From Isoetes taiwanensis (taxonomy: Eukaryota > Streptophyta > Lycopodiopsida > Isoetales > Isoetaceae): a DNA stretch of 64,000 bases. The notes under the pieces were generated by a model, which had not been told where the DNA came from, searched no databases, and saw only the letters and a list, made by a program, of their open reading frames with translations. Positions 10,706 to 22,282 of this stretch are shown here, piece after piece. The stretch is taken from positions 5,194,022 through 5,258,021 of the forward strand of contig JAJEKV010000074.1 in assembly GCA_021234155.1 (NCBI GenBank), in the 5' to 3' direction. Position numbers and translations under genes: made by a program. Within the stretch, counting starts at the first letter, position 1. Every line of letters begins with the position of its first letter.

Positions 10706-10930
10706 ATCTAATTAAGATCTTTCATTCTTAATTTTGAGAGAGCTGAAGTGAGATCACGCCAGTAGCGAAATATGTTTGTGTACAAAATGTTTAAATTGTC
10801 AAGCGGTCCAATACACTGGCGTGAATTACAATACGATAATTAGCTTTATCTTCACGCCCGGTGTATTGAACCCTCGCACAATGTAAACATTTTGCACACA
10901 AACATATTTCGCGCTGGCGTATTTCACTTC
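10706..10930. mobile_element. MITE-like hairpin, copy 2
   Basis: This is a second copy of the 10206-10430 unit in the same orientation, offset by about 508 bp. It keeps TTTCATTCTTAATTTTGAGA, ATCACGCCAG, AAATATGTTTGTGTACAAAA, the GATAATTAGCTTTATC centre and the right arm GCACACAAACATATTTCGC. The arms differ from copy 1 mainly at the GC-rich CACGCC words. Confidence 0.75.
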
Positions 10931-12090
10931 CTCTCGAATTTAAAAAATGACAAGACGGCTTACGAAGAAATTACAATGACCGCTTTTAAAGTACAATACG
11001 GGGATACACGCATGGCATTTAAATTACAACTGAATGGTATTAGCTCATGGCGCTTGGTATTAGCTCATGGCCGTGCTATGGAGGGGCTTGAAATGGAAAA
11101 TGCTAAGCTGATAATTAGAGTTGCAGACCTCGAAGCTGCACTATTTTATTTGCCAGAATCTTGTATGCCAGTTTATCTTTTTTCAACAGCATTTGAGACT
11201 ATTGTGCCAGCATTTGAGACTACTCGAGGAACAACAATAATGATGAATAACACATAGATAAATAACACTAATGATGTAATTAAAACAATGTAAAGAATGC
11301 CATCCATGTAAAGAATATCCCATCCATGTAAAGAAAACAGTGTTTTTTGAATTCTGAATGCTCAACTGGTCTGCAGGCCTTATATTTTTGCAATATTGAA
11401 TGAATGGTCTGGCATGCAAGCCTTTTAATTTCATACATATGACAGAATCAGTTTGTGCATTTTAGTATGAGCACTCAATCTTCCTCTATGTCTTCCAAGA
11501 AAATGAAACTCACCTTCTTTAAGCGAATTACTGGCCATGCAACAAAGGTTCCGATGCTTTCACCCACTGTGTCTCCATCAGGATGCCTTCTGGGTAATGC
11601 TTCGTCGTTGAAATGGCAAGCGGTTTACTAGAATCTTCACATGATCATTTCCAAGAGGAACTCCATGGCCGGTGCTTCGGATCGACCGATTCTATCTTGC
11701 AATTTCCCACCCTCCTCTTCAAATTAAAATTCGCCGGCATGATAGCATTCTTCCCTAACTGTTCAATGTCGCAAGATCGGGGATTAATTTGGAGCTTGGG
11801 TTACGAAGAGTAGATGAACTTACATGAAGGCTTTCACATCCGCCAGCCCGGCTTCTTCCCGATTCTTTTCGAAGTTCTTCTGTTCTTCCAAGTTCTTTCG
11901 AAGTTGAATGACAAGAAAGGCCGGGCGTAAGATTAGGTGGTAGTTTCAAATTATCCGTTGATTATACCGCTTTTTTTCTGGTGAAGTGAAATATAATTAT
12001 GGGATTTGACAATACGGATTCGAGAGCCATTTATTTGCTTTCGTCATGCGATCGCTGGCGTCCCGCCCATTAGGCCCAAATCGTGAGATT
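10930..12090. other. Region with no supported gene
   Basis: A plus-strand frame from about 10960 to 11257 has a short coiled-coil-like stretch (MEGLEMENAKLIIRVADLEAAL), and 11613-11813 is another open frame. Neither has a recognisable domain or good context. CATCCATGTAAAGAA is repeated back to back at about 11303-11335. Confidence 0.35.
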
Positions 12091-12250
12091 GCTAACCGTC
12101 GATTAAAAGTCGATCCATGAAATTTAAATATCCGCTCCTTCTATCGGACCGTCGATTAGAAGTCGATCCGCGATATTTTAATAACCGCTAAACTTTATCG
12201 GACCGTCGATGAAAAGTCGATCGAATGAAACTCGTCGATCTAAAAGCCGA
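12090..12250 (+). repeat. Tandem repeat with a period of 53-54 bp
   Basis: CCGTCGAT begins at 12096, 12149 and 12203. Each is followed by a short spacer and AAAGTCGATC or AGAAGTCGATC, and a fourth partial unit GTCGATCTAAAAGCCGA lies at about 12233. Each unit therefore holds two GTCGAT words about 12 bases apart. CTTTATCGGACC or CTTCTATCGGACC precedes two of the units. Confidence 0.75.
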
Positions 12251-12299
12251 CCTAATCGCCTTATGCAAAATCAATATAAGTTTTGAATTCCATTTCTTG

Positions 12300-12870
12300 C
12301 TTTTGATTGTCGACTTGCTCCAAGACGGCTCAAGAACTCAGGCGCCGGGAACTCAAGAACTCCTCGGTGGCTCAAGATCATCGCGAAGATGCAGCCCAAA
12401 GGTCGTCTTTGCTCAAACTCAGTTTGGGCATGAGAGAGAAGATGCTCAAGGTCAGTATTGTCATCATTACGTGTGTTATTCATTCATTGTTCATTGCTCG
12501 TATTTACTGTATTTGCTCTGTATCTTACGCCTATGCTCCATCTCTATTATTTACGTAGCAGTGACTTAAATTTCTATAAATTGCGACACTCCACTTCTAT
12601 CATTTCTTTAGTTGCTCATTTCTCTTTGTGACTTGTATTTGCATCGCATAATAAATGTTCTTTTCGTGTTAAATTGTCTTGCTCGTGATTAACTGTTATG
12701 TCTATAATTTGTAAAGTAGTATGACCAGGTGTTTAGTTGGCTTCCGCCTTCAACGTGTGGTCGCATGTTTGTAATTAGCACGCCTTATGAGTGCATGTCA
12801 CATGGCGGGAATTTGTATGCCATTCTATTGCTTTAGCATGGCGGAATTGATGACCACATTGTGTTAGCTA
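12300..12870 (+). other. Possible leader and first intron of the downstream tract
   Basis: A GC-richer stretch (12310-12450) ends in GCTCAAG followed by GTCAGT, which would be an acceptable splice donor. It is followed by T-rich sequence typical of a plant intron up to about 12860. No start codon with a long frame is visible. The link to the coding tract that begins near 12870 is inference. Confidence 0.25.
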
Positions 12871-15800
12871 GGGCGTGTATTGCACCGGGTCGTTTGCGGG
12901 GAAGAAGAGACAAAACCTAATGATCGCTCCTACACACCTCCTCCTAAGAAAGCAAGAGGCTCGAGGAAGATACTCCAGCGAGCTCCCGGCTTATAGAAGA
13001 AGGGAAAGCCCAATGAGGACGCAGTATCCTATGCATTGTCGATGGATGATAGCGGATCCATTATCAGGCGAAGGAACCTGAGATCCTCCATGCCCCGAGG
13101 AGAAGATGGATGGCAAAGTCGCCAAGTGGTATGTTGATGTAGGCAAAACAAATGATAAGGTGGATCTTGTGTTTACACTCAGAAAGAAAGAGACCCGATC
13201 TTATGAAGAAACAAGGTATTCTTATCACTTGTGGAGGCGGGGATGACATCTGTTGTCAACTCCTAGTGGAGGTTGTGAAGAACCACAAGAAAGATCTCGT
13301 CGATTTACATGCCGGGGCAGCTGCTTTCAAAGATGGTCGATGAAGAAGGACGTGAGTCTTGAGTCATGTTTCAAAGAATGGATGGCCTCAACATCATCCT
13401 CACTCCGGTTTCTATTAGTGAAGGGGTGTCTGCGGTGAGGAGAGCTTTTTATGAGGACCTTCTCCAAGTTACTACGGAGGAGATGAAGCATCAAAATGAT
13501 ATCGAGGGGATGTCACGAAGATTCTTGGACTTAGGAAAGGACATCCCCTTTACCTGTGATTGATGGCATTTTGGCGAAAAATGACTCGAAAAAGAAATTG
13601 CAGTTTGGAGGCAATGGTAGGCTAGTCAAGTATCATGGACAACTACCCACTTGGCCAATCTTTTACACATCCCATCCATGTTGACCGTCTGGGTGAGATC
13701 ACATAAGTCAAGTCTTGTTAGCGGGGAGGTATGACCACGAGCATGCAAGAGAAAATATTGAGGGCGATGGTGAGGAGTCCAGGCCAAGTTCCTATGCCGC
13801 CAGACACGCTTCCTTGGGATAAGAAAAATGATGCTCCACTCCAATTGGACAACACTAGAAAAACCGTGGAGAACCCTAATGTATGCTTCCTTATTATTGA
13901 CGGATATCATTCTATTGAGGCACTACGATCCCTATCCAACCAGGCTAAGCAAACCGGACAAACAATGTATCTGCTACATTACAACCACAGGAGGTGTCGG
14001 TTTCTAAGCCCCCATACCCCTGCAGAGGACCTGACAGAGATTAGTGCAACATTGAACGAAATGGGCGAAGTCTTTCTTTATAAAAGGTTAGTATATTTGG
14101 TGGAATAGAGTCAGATATATCAAGTAGCAATAACAGTAGTAGAGTAGGTCCAAATTTGTCAAAGCGTGCCAATTAATTGCGGCGTATTAAATTCATGTCG
14201 CCAATTGGCCGGGCGTGTTCGTCCCGAATTGTCGGCATGAATACACGCCAGGCGCGAATTGCCAATGAACTGCATTTTCATCAGCGGGGGAATACGCCCG
14301 GTAGCGAATGCGATGGCTTGCCAATTCGGCGTATTATTCATCTATTCTATTACGGCGGACGAATACACCCCAGCGAATTGGCGCCGGCGTGTATTCATCT
14401 TTTGCCAATTGGCGGGCGTGTATTCGTCCAAATGTCGATGAATACACGCCATGCGGCCAGTTAACGCATTCACCGATCGAAATGCGTGCATTGGCTATTG
14501 GCGTGTGGCGTGTATTCATCGACATTTCACGGACGAATACACGCCAGGCCGAATTGGCAAGCATGAATACACGCCGCGCCGAATTGCACGGCCGCTTTGG
14601 CGTTTCTGATTATCCTATTTACTTGATCTAAAAAGCGGTTAACTTTTGTATGCCACCGCTCATATTGGGCGACATGCTTTCCTTACATGTGCGGCCCTTA
14701 CATGGAACAACTCCGTCATGCCCGCCAACAATGGATAGAATATGGAAGACCCTGGGAGGAACGAAGTCGAGGAGTTTAAGGCATTGGAAAAGACCTTGGC
14801 TCGGACTATCATCAAGATAGGAAACCAAGAGCCAAAAAAGCAGGGAAAAAGCGGGAGGAAGCGGTGAGGCGTGCGGCGGCTTCCGTGAGGTCCTGACGAT
14901 GCCTACAAGATCGTCTTCGCTAAGGGCGAAGTCACGGGCGAGTGGAGCGAAATACGGGATGCTTATGCTCGAAAAGCGACTACGGACCCAATGGGGCGAA
15001 GTGCCTCCTCAAGATACTTCAATATTTGATCTCAAGGCTACGAGATGAGAAAGAACTGAGGGCCTCCAAGATGATGAAATCATTTGGTTGTTAAATCAAT
15101 GCATAAACAAAGAAAATCTGTACAAGAAGGCTTCTTGATTAAGGACAAAATGTCCTTCATTGATTGTTGCACTCATATAAAGAACATCACGAGTTATGAA
15201 GGTAGCGGTTGGTGAAGAACTTGAGAAGCTATCCGGTGATGTAACATTATGCGAAGTCGGCACGCTAGACAAGTATGGTGTGTCTACTGATGACATCAAG
15301 AAATACGTCTTTTGGTCGAAGGAATTTCTGCAAAGCGGGAAATCAAAGAACCAACGGTACACCTCAAAGCTATCTGATAAAAGGTGATGGGTGAAGCCGA
15401 GAAGAAAGGTTGCCGCCCCGAAGATGTTGGTGGTGACTTGCACGCACTCCAATACACGGTCTCTCTTGGCTATAAAGGTCTCCCTACCGATACAACAATA
15501 GGCCCTCGTAATATTTCTCTGTTTGTATTGGATAGCGGGACTGCAAAAGGAGAGAAGGGATGACTCAACAGAGTACATCGGTTTTTAGTAGGCCGCATAG
15601 GCTTAACAACTTCGAAACTCTTTACTATTGTCATCATATGTCCCCGGGGAGAGCCTCATATGCATGCTTTGGTGGCTTCATCACGACTTGGAATGCCTAA
15701 AGGTCGTTAGGGAAGGCTCTCTTCTCTTTGAGACAAAGGATCTTGATTTGAGGATCAAAGATAAAAGCGCTTTGTATAATCTTCATAATGATATCCCTTG

Positions 15801-17379
15801 TGCGGATGCGACTATGAGGTAGCTAAAAGCAAAGGGGCATCGGATAAAAGGTGCATGGCGGTGTTTTCTTTTGGATGAACCCCGACTTGAAAAAATGTCT
15901 TCTACAAAGCGGATGATGAGGATGAAGAAAATGAATCTGCGAGAATTTGATGTTCCTAACCTCTACCGAAAAGACATCACTCTGGAATTCTTGCGACAAA
16001 AGAAAAGGGACCCTTGAATAAACATGGGTTTGCAATCAATCGACAAGCTATCTTGTTGAGGCATTTGCACCACTTGATACCACTTGGTCGTGAATTGCAT
16101 GTTGGAGGGTATATTGGTAGAGAGGCCACGAAGACATCAAGAAGATGTTTAAGTTTCGTCAACGATGACCGGTCCGAGGATTTCCTTGAAGTGTTTTTGA
16201 AAAGGTACTAGCCACCTTGGCTGATTGAGATCTGTGAAAGATAAAAAAGCTGTTGGCTTTGGTACCTTACAAAGGCGGAAGCGAGAATACTAGTTCACAA
16301 AAGCCTCAGAAAACTCGAGAATGTTCAAAAAAGCAATGCAACCCCCGGAGAAGGCCTAAAATGCTAGGCGGGGAGCGTGAGAGCATGGAGAAAAATTTAG
16401 CGTCCATGTGCTCGATAGCATTCCGTTAAAGTAATGTCCAGCTTTTGGGGTAATGAGTCGCGGCGGTTCTGATACCAACCAGGATGATCATGCAAGCTCG
16501 GATGCAACCGAGGTTAGGAATCAAACCCTGTGGTAGCTTTCATAGAAGAGAATGTGTCGAACTTAATTGGCGTTCATGCTTACGGCGGTAAGCATCCGGA
16601 GTGAAGTAGGCGCTAAGGCTGCTGCGGATAGCGGCGACGATGAAAGGTAATTCACGCCCGGTAGCGATATGTAGCTTTGTTATGAAGGGATAAAAAACGG
16701 CGGCAGGCGTGTATTGCGAGAACACTTTGCATGGTAACTCTTTGTTTTCCATGGTTCGGGGCTCCACACCAGTGACAAATTCATTGTCTTCGATCCGAAT
16801 GGTGTCTTTGTGTAAAACGTTTCCTAAAGCTTATTACTTGATGATGACTTGAGCAAGTCCCTCTAGAATCGAATACTAAGTGGATCTTAGAAGATATGAT
16901 GAATGAGGCGTTCGGTTGTTTGAGTTGCCATCGGTCCTCAATGGAACGAAAATGTTGATGAAGTACTTAGGGTGTTACCGGGCATGAATCGAGACTTTGT
17001 GACGATTTGGGACCAAAGTAAGTGTATAAAGTTTCCACATCCAAGAGATCCGGATGGCAAACCGGTCTAAGTGAAACATCTTGGTACTATGATGGATCAG
17101 CTTGGCATTCAAAAGAAAGAGGACATCATAATAGTAGATGATGATGCTCTTAAGTGCTTTTATAATCAAGGTCAGGCTCTAAATCCACCAACTTATACTC
17201 CACAAGATTACTCAACAGATGAGTTTCTAGTACTATTCATGTCCATCATGAGTGGCTTGGCTTCTGGTAAAACAGTATCAGATGTTGTCAAAACGCATCC
17301 AGAACTAGATCGGACTAAGGAGATGGATCCCTATCTTGAGAGTTATTTGACAAAGAAAGGACTAGTCCCTACATGATGT
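12870..17379 (+). pseudogene. Unrecognised multi-part coding tract, decayed; possible unknown mobile-element protein
   Basis: Many plus-strand frames follow each other, each protein-like, separated by single stops and frame changes. Readable parts are 13110-13240 (KVAKWYVDVGKTNDKVDL); 13366-13563 (ILTPVSISEGVSAVRRAF); 13731-14108 (VCFLIIDGYHSIEAL then QTMYLLHYNHRRCRFLSP); 15196-15387 (GVSTDDIKKYVFWSKEFL); 15930-16015 (REFDVPNLYRKDITLEFL); 16770-16800 (KFIVFDPNGVFV); and 16920-17376 (VLPGMNRDFVTIWDQSKC, KFPHPRDPDGKP, DIIIVDDDALKCFY and TYTPQDYSTDEFLVLF), ending at a stop at 17376. I recognise no domain. The average protein-like quality and one strand throughout suggest one gene of more than 1,000 residues. 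A palindromic array (14159-14601) interrupts it. It is either a dead mobile-element ORF or a lineage-specific gene. Confidence 0.45.
14159..14601. repeat. Palindromic array of GAATACACGCC / GGCGTGTATTC words
   Basis: The 11-mer GAATACACGCC occurs exactly at 14239, 14440, 14535 and 14565. Its reverse complement occurs at 14386, 14415 and 14507. Degenerate copies lie at 14290, 14328 and 14361. Adjacent opposite copies make perfect hairpins: 14415-14450 (loop GTCCAAATGTCGAT) and 14507-14545 (loop ATCGACATTTCACGGAC). The two loops are near reverse complements of each other, so the array is itself folded. GAATTGGC and GCCAATT words alternate with the 11-mers. The block is much richer in GC than its surroundings. 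Confidence 0.85.
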
Positions 17380-17399
17380 AATCTTCATATCAAGTGAAT

Positions 17400-17930
17400 A
17401 CAATGTAAAAAGTGTTCTCTGTATATTGATGTGTTGTTATCTACAAATGCTAATCAAACACCACATTCTTCTCACTAAAACAAGAAAATGTTAAACCACC
17501 CAGTACTACAATGCAAAAAATTGCAACAATGCAAAACAACATGTCACACAACAAAACACTATATTGAGAAAAGGGTATGCAAAAGTGGCGTGCTTTTGGA
17601 ACAGACATAAATCCAATTTAAATGAATGATGGTTACTTGGCGACTAGAGGGGTCAATGTCAGACTGGCTTCTTGGTATTTTTCGTCTTGTCATTACGAAG
17701 GGGTGGTGCCATCTCTAATGGACATTGATGGGGATCGTTGTCAACTCTTTGTCCACATAGTTCAACAAGTTGCCCCCTTTTTGTTGACATTTTGGCACTC
17801 GACCTAAGGACTTTAGCCGCGAGTTGTCCAGGCGAAATATTTCGATATCTTGTATATAACCTTCTCCATTTGGGATAGTCTAGCATTTTTCTACTCTTGA
17901 ACTTTTCCATAGTGCATTAGTTATGAGTTG
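17400..17930. other. Non-coding flank, no supported gene
   Basis: AT-rich sequence follows the stop at 17376, with short CAACAATGCAAAAC-like repeats around 17510-17560. I see no domain or splice-supported frame on either strand. Confidence 0.35.
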
Positions 17931-20900
17931 GTGATTCATGTTAGTTCATGCCATGTTGCTTTTGGTTATTCTCAACACTTTCTATCTTGTAGACATGGTT
18001 GTGGTCCATAACGTCTATTTTCTACCGCAATTAGTCCTTTTAATGCGCTTTGCTTCCATACTTAGATGTGGTCCTTTTTGCTTAGGATCTCGGGTTTCCC
18101 CACGTCGTTGGTCTATTGGTAGGTGGTAAAGCACATTTGGTCATTTTTTGGGGAGTTTTACAATTAGTGGTATTTGCTAGAATCATTTGGCTCATTTATG
18201 TATGGCTTTTTTGCGATGCCATATCTCGGTTGTGGTTGAGCTATTGCATTCTTGCTGCATTGGTGCTTGTGACATTTAGTTGCAAATTTCTTTTATATTC
18301 CTTTATGTGGCTAGTTCCTTGTACTTGTGATGACCACCCGAGCCATGTGCCCCCTTCAATTCTTTTGGTTCATTGGCTTATTTCCACTTTGCCTTTACTC
18401 GTTCCCTTTACTACATGGCGTCCATTATTCCCTTTTTGTTGACTTTTTTGTTCCATTTGTCTGTTGAGCTCTTATGGTGTCCCTTGAGTCCACAAGCTCT
18501 TTGCAAAACCGGGTTGTGCTTTGAGTTGCTTCCATCGTCGTTACTGCTTTACTCTGCTTGTCAGAGTTGTCTGAGTTGTCCCATCCGTCTCTGATTGCTC
18601 TTAGCATTCTTGTCTCATGATTTCTCTCGCGATGAATTTGTTCACTTGCACATCTCACTTTCGTGCTTTTTCCCCCGTCTTTTCGGTTGTAGTTTGTTCG
18701 ATTGCCCAATTTATTTCCCTCGCCTTTCCATTTCGAGGCGGTTTTCTAGTGCCTCTTTTCTCTATCCCATTTCTCCATCCATTTCATTTGCTTTGCTTCC
18801 CTTTTTGCTCTAAGATTCTTGATCTTTGTTTCCTAGGTGTATGTATAGGTAGATAAGTGCATGCTTGTTTCTCATATGTTCTCAATTGTTCTTTGGATGC
18901 CCTTATGAGGGCCCATACTCTTCTCTTTTATCATTGATTCTTAGTTTCTCGTGAATGCCTTGAGGGGCTTTATTTGCATTTGTGGCCTTAGCTCCTTTGT
19001 CCCAATTTGCTTTCTGTTCCTCTATTCCTAGTCCCTTATTCCATCCATTTCATTATAATCTACCGCATTCCTCTCTTTTTTCATTTTTCGTATTGTCCCT
19101 TTCCTCTTTGTTTGTTCATTTTATCTCTTGAAGCGTCTTGGCTCTTCTATTGTCTTGACTCCCTCCTTTGCCCGCCTCTTGTCTCATCATAGTGCTTTTT
19201 TGCCTGGCGGTGTCCAATCATTATGTCATTTTACTATGTTGACCCCCAGTTGTTGTATCCACCTTGCTTAGCCTTTTTTATTCTTGTTGGTCTCGGTGAT
19301 CGGGTTACCCTCGTCAACCAAATTTGCATGTTGTTCAAGAGTTGTTCTCTTCACTCTTTGCTTCTTAGGCGATGTCATATGGCACCCATCTTTCTCTCAC
19401 CATAATGGGTTCTTTGGTCGATCCTGCGGATTGTTCTTGAATCTCAAGGTCCCTATCGTTATTTCTCGTTGAAAATTCGCTTGGATCCGTGATGTATGTG
19501 GGTATACATTCATGAATTTTAGTCCTTGCTATTTATTGTTGTTGCTCTACTTGTTTTACTCCAATATTCTCATATGTTCTCGGTGGTTCTCATGGATGCC
19601 CTTATGGGGCCTATACTCGCTCTTTGTCATAGATTCTTAGTGTCTCATAAGTTGCCTTTAAGGGCCTTGATTATTTCCATTTTGTGTCCTCGGACCATTT
19701 TGTCTCGTTTTGCTTTGTTTTGCTATTCTCGATCCTTTTTTCTATCCATTTCATTATGGTCTCCTGTTTGTCTTTTTCACCTATGTTTATTCCTTTCCTC
19801 TTGTTTCCGGTATCCTTAAAATACATCTTTGCTTTCTGCTATTGTCTTGATTCCCTCCTTTATGCGCCTTGATTTGGCGTGGATTATTCTTGCCTTGTTG
19901 GTCCGGTTGTCATGCCTTTTACGTGTTGACCTCTTAAAGACTAAAGGAGTTGTTTGGTGTTCCTTTTTCTCGTGACATTCTCTCTTTTGGCTGTAGTTTA
20001 AATTTCAAAATCGCGGTTGCATCTTAGCAGATTCGTGCATGTTGTAGTGGTTCTTGTGGTCAGTTGTCTTGCATTAAGTAAATGGTTCTTGTTTGGGTTG
20101 CCCTCGTTTTTCTTCATCTGTTCCTCATCTTGGCGTTGATCCCATCATCGGCCCGACTACGTGAAGCGTCATCTACGGTGTCCTCAATTGCATAATTGTT
20201 CTGTCACCTTATGAAACCTTTTGTTCTTTGTGTCTCGGGGTCCCTTCGTCTTGTTCCCATGGGTTATGTTGTTTCTATTTTTTTAAAGTTTGTTTGAGCT
20301 GGTTATCGTGTAGTGTATATGTTTAGGTTTTAAGTCCTTGTTTGTTGTAGTGTTTTGTCATTATAGTATTCCAGCGTAGTTCACTCTTTGGTGCGTTGAT
20401 TCTTGAATTTTTAGTTCAGGTGCTCTTTGTTAGCTTGTTAACTATGTCCCGTCTTGATGTCTTCTCTTCTTATGCATTAAAGTGGTGCATGGTTTTGGTC
20501 TTTCTTATTTGTCTTCATGAAAGTTAAGCGAGTGCATTGCATGAATAATATAAGTTAGGTATGTTTGTTCTTACTTCCATAGCATCTTGTCGTTAGGTAT
20601 TCTCTTTTTTTGTTGGGTATGTTGGTTCTACAATTTTGATTTCATGTGCTTTGGTGTTGGCCATAGATCTGTTTGTGTTCGATTTTCATGCCTTCTTTGC
20701 CTTATGCGATCCTAGTTGTCTCGGGGTTTCTTGAGCCCTTCCCTCTTTTCTAGGTGGCATCCCACCTCATCTCATAGTGGTTACACTTTCCTAGCGATTG
20801 TGCCTTACAATCTCGTGGTCTCAATCTATGATGGGGTTTGAGGAGGTTCCTCTTTGTGTCGGGATGTTGATATTTGTGCATAAGGACCTTTCCCTAGAAT

Positions 20901-22200
20901 GCAATGGTTCTCTTCTTATATAGAGAGAACCATCATTCAAAGGAAAGGACCCGATTTTAGCGCCGAGCTCTGCTTTTGGATTCAAGCTTTCTTTGGCACA
21001 AGCTTGCTATAAGCAGAACTTTTCTTTGGCCTTTTCTCCCATAAAAGCCTTGTGTCTTCTGCATTCCTCATCGGTACGTTTCCTCAGGCTGAATCTTGTT
21101 GTTGTCCTGGAGTTCCCCCCTCCACCTCTTACTCTCCTATATGGGTTTTACTTTTTGTTCGGTGTTGGTAGGTATGGGCTGTTGCATTTTCAGTAGCACA
21201 TGGCCACGGAGGAGGGCACCAAGGGAACCCCCAGGTGAGCCTACATATATATTTTTCTTATCTGCGGCATAGCCCCATGGCTTCGAGGATCATTATGGAT
21301 CATCTCTTCAATTTGCAATATTATGCTCTTGTATTTCTATATTCGACTTTATAGTGTCTTTGACTTTTGGCGGAGTGGATGGCTTCTAACACATTTGATA
21401 ATCGCATATGGTTCGGTCTTGCGGTTTGGAGCTCAGCGATGTGCATGAAAACTGCTTTCTTTATGCATCACGAATTGAGCCTAGATTTCCTTATCTCGGG
21501 TAGCCTGCGTGGTTTCAGGGAATCCTCATGGATCATCTTTTCCATTTTGATATTGTGCTCTTGTATTTCTAGTCCCACTTTGTAGCTTGCTTACTCTTGG
21601 CCCGTGGATGGCTTCTAACACAATTGACAATCACATGTGGTTTGATCTTGCGGTTTGGAGCTCTGCATGTGCATGTGGCTATTTTTTATACCCGGCCAGG
21701 CGGGGCCTGGGGCGCATGGAAGCGGTATCTTAAGCGGCCCGGTTGAGTCCCTTTGCTTGGATGGGTAGCGCGACCTGATTTTTTGCGGTTATTTGCGGTT
21801 TGGGAGCATTAAAGGTACAGCGACCTTCTAGATGTTCTTTGTGGGGGCCTATACTCATTGTACACAATTTATGTTATCGTTGGGTGGTCTAACCGAGGTT
21901 GTGTTTTTACCCATTGGGGTTCATCATTTTGTTCCCCTCTTCACTCATTTTGGGATTCATCGGTTTGTTTCCCCATGGGTCATTGTACTATTTTTTCATT
22001 CAGCTCAATGGAACACCACTTCACTTCGGATGTTGATATTTGTGCATAAGGACCTTTCCCTAGAATTGCTCTTCTTGATAATGCATCATATCCACATTAT
22101 AATTCTTACTCAACCGCTCATTGTACTCCACATACTCACTTCAGCAACTAAGAATACCTTATGAGCGAATGATATAACTCATTCTGACTACGAACAACAA
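17930..22200. repeat. T-rich, repeat-built non-coding block
   Basis: Over about 4 kb the plus strand is strongly enriched in T and poor in A. The open frames here are therefore compositional: Leu/Phe/Ser/Cys-rich with no domains. Internal duplications are visible: TCTCATATGTTCTC and about 300 following bases at 18870 recur at 19568 (offset 698 bp). GTGGATGGCTTCTAACACA with about 60 following bases at 21375 recurs at 21604 (offset 229 bp). A perfect 38-bp direct repeat lies at 20863-20900 and 22029-22066. The strand bias would fit a decayed retroelement read from the minus strand, but no gag or pol motif is seen. Confidence 0.5.
20863..22066. repeat. 38-bp perfect direct repeat pair flanking 1.1 kb
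   Basis: GATGTTGATATTTGTGCATA followed by AGGACCTTTCCCTAGAAT is identical at 20863-20900 and 22029-22066. After the first copy comes CTTATATAGAGAGAACC (about 20915), TATA-like. After the second comes CTCTTCTTGATA, an approximate match to the CTCTTCTTATA that follows the first. This could be the remains of two short terminal repeats, or a local duplication. Confidence 0.5.
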
Positions 22201-22282
22201 AGTAAGCAATATAATAACAATGCAAACGTCGTTATAGACCTTTTACATGATGAATTTGATGATCTAAGTCTGCTAACAGTGC

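Noticed and set aside
17938-19872. Many hydrophobic plus-strand frames that look like membrane proteins
   Set aside because: They are Leu/Phe/Ser/Cys-rich only because the strand is T-rich. Overlapping frames have the same composition and no conserved motif.
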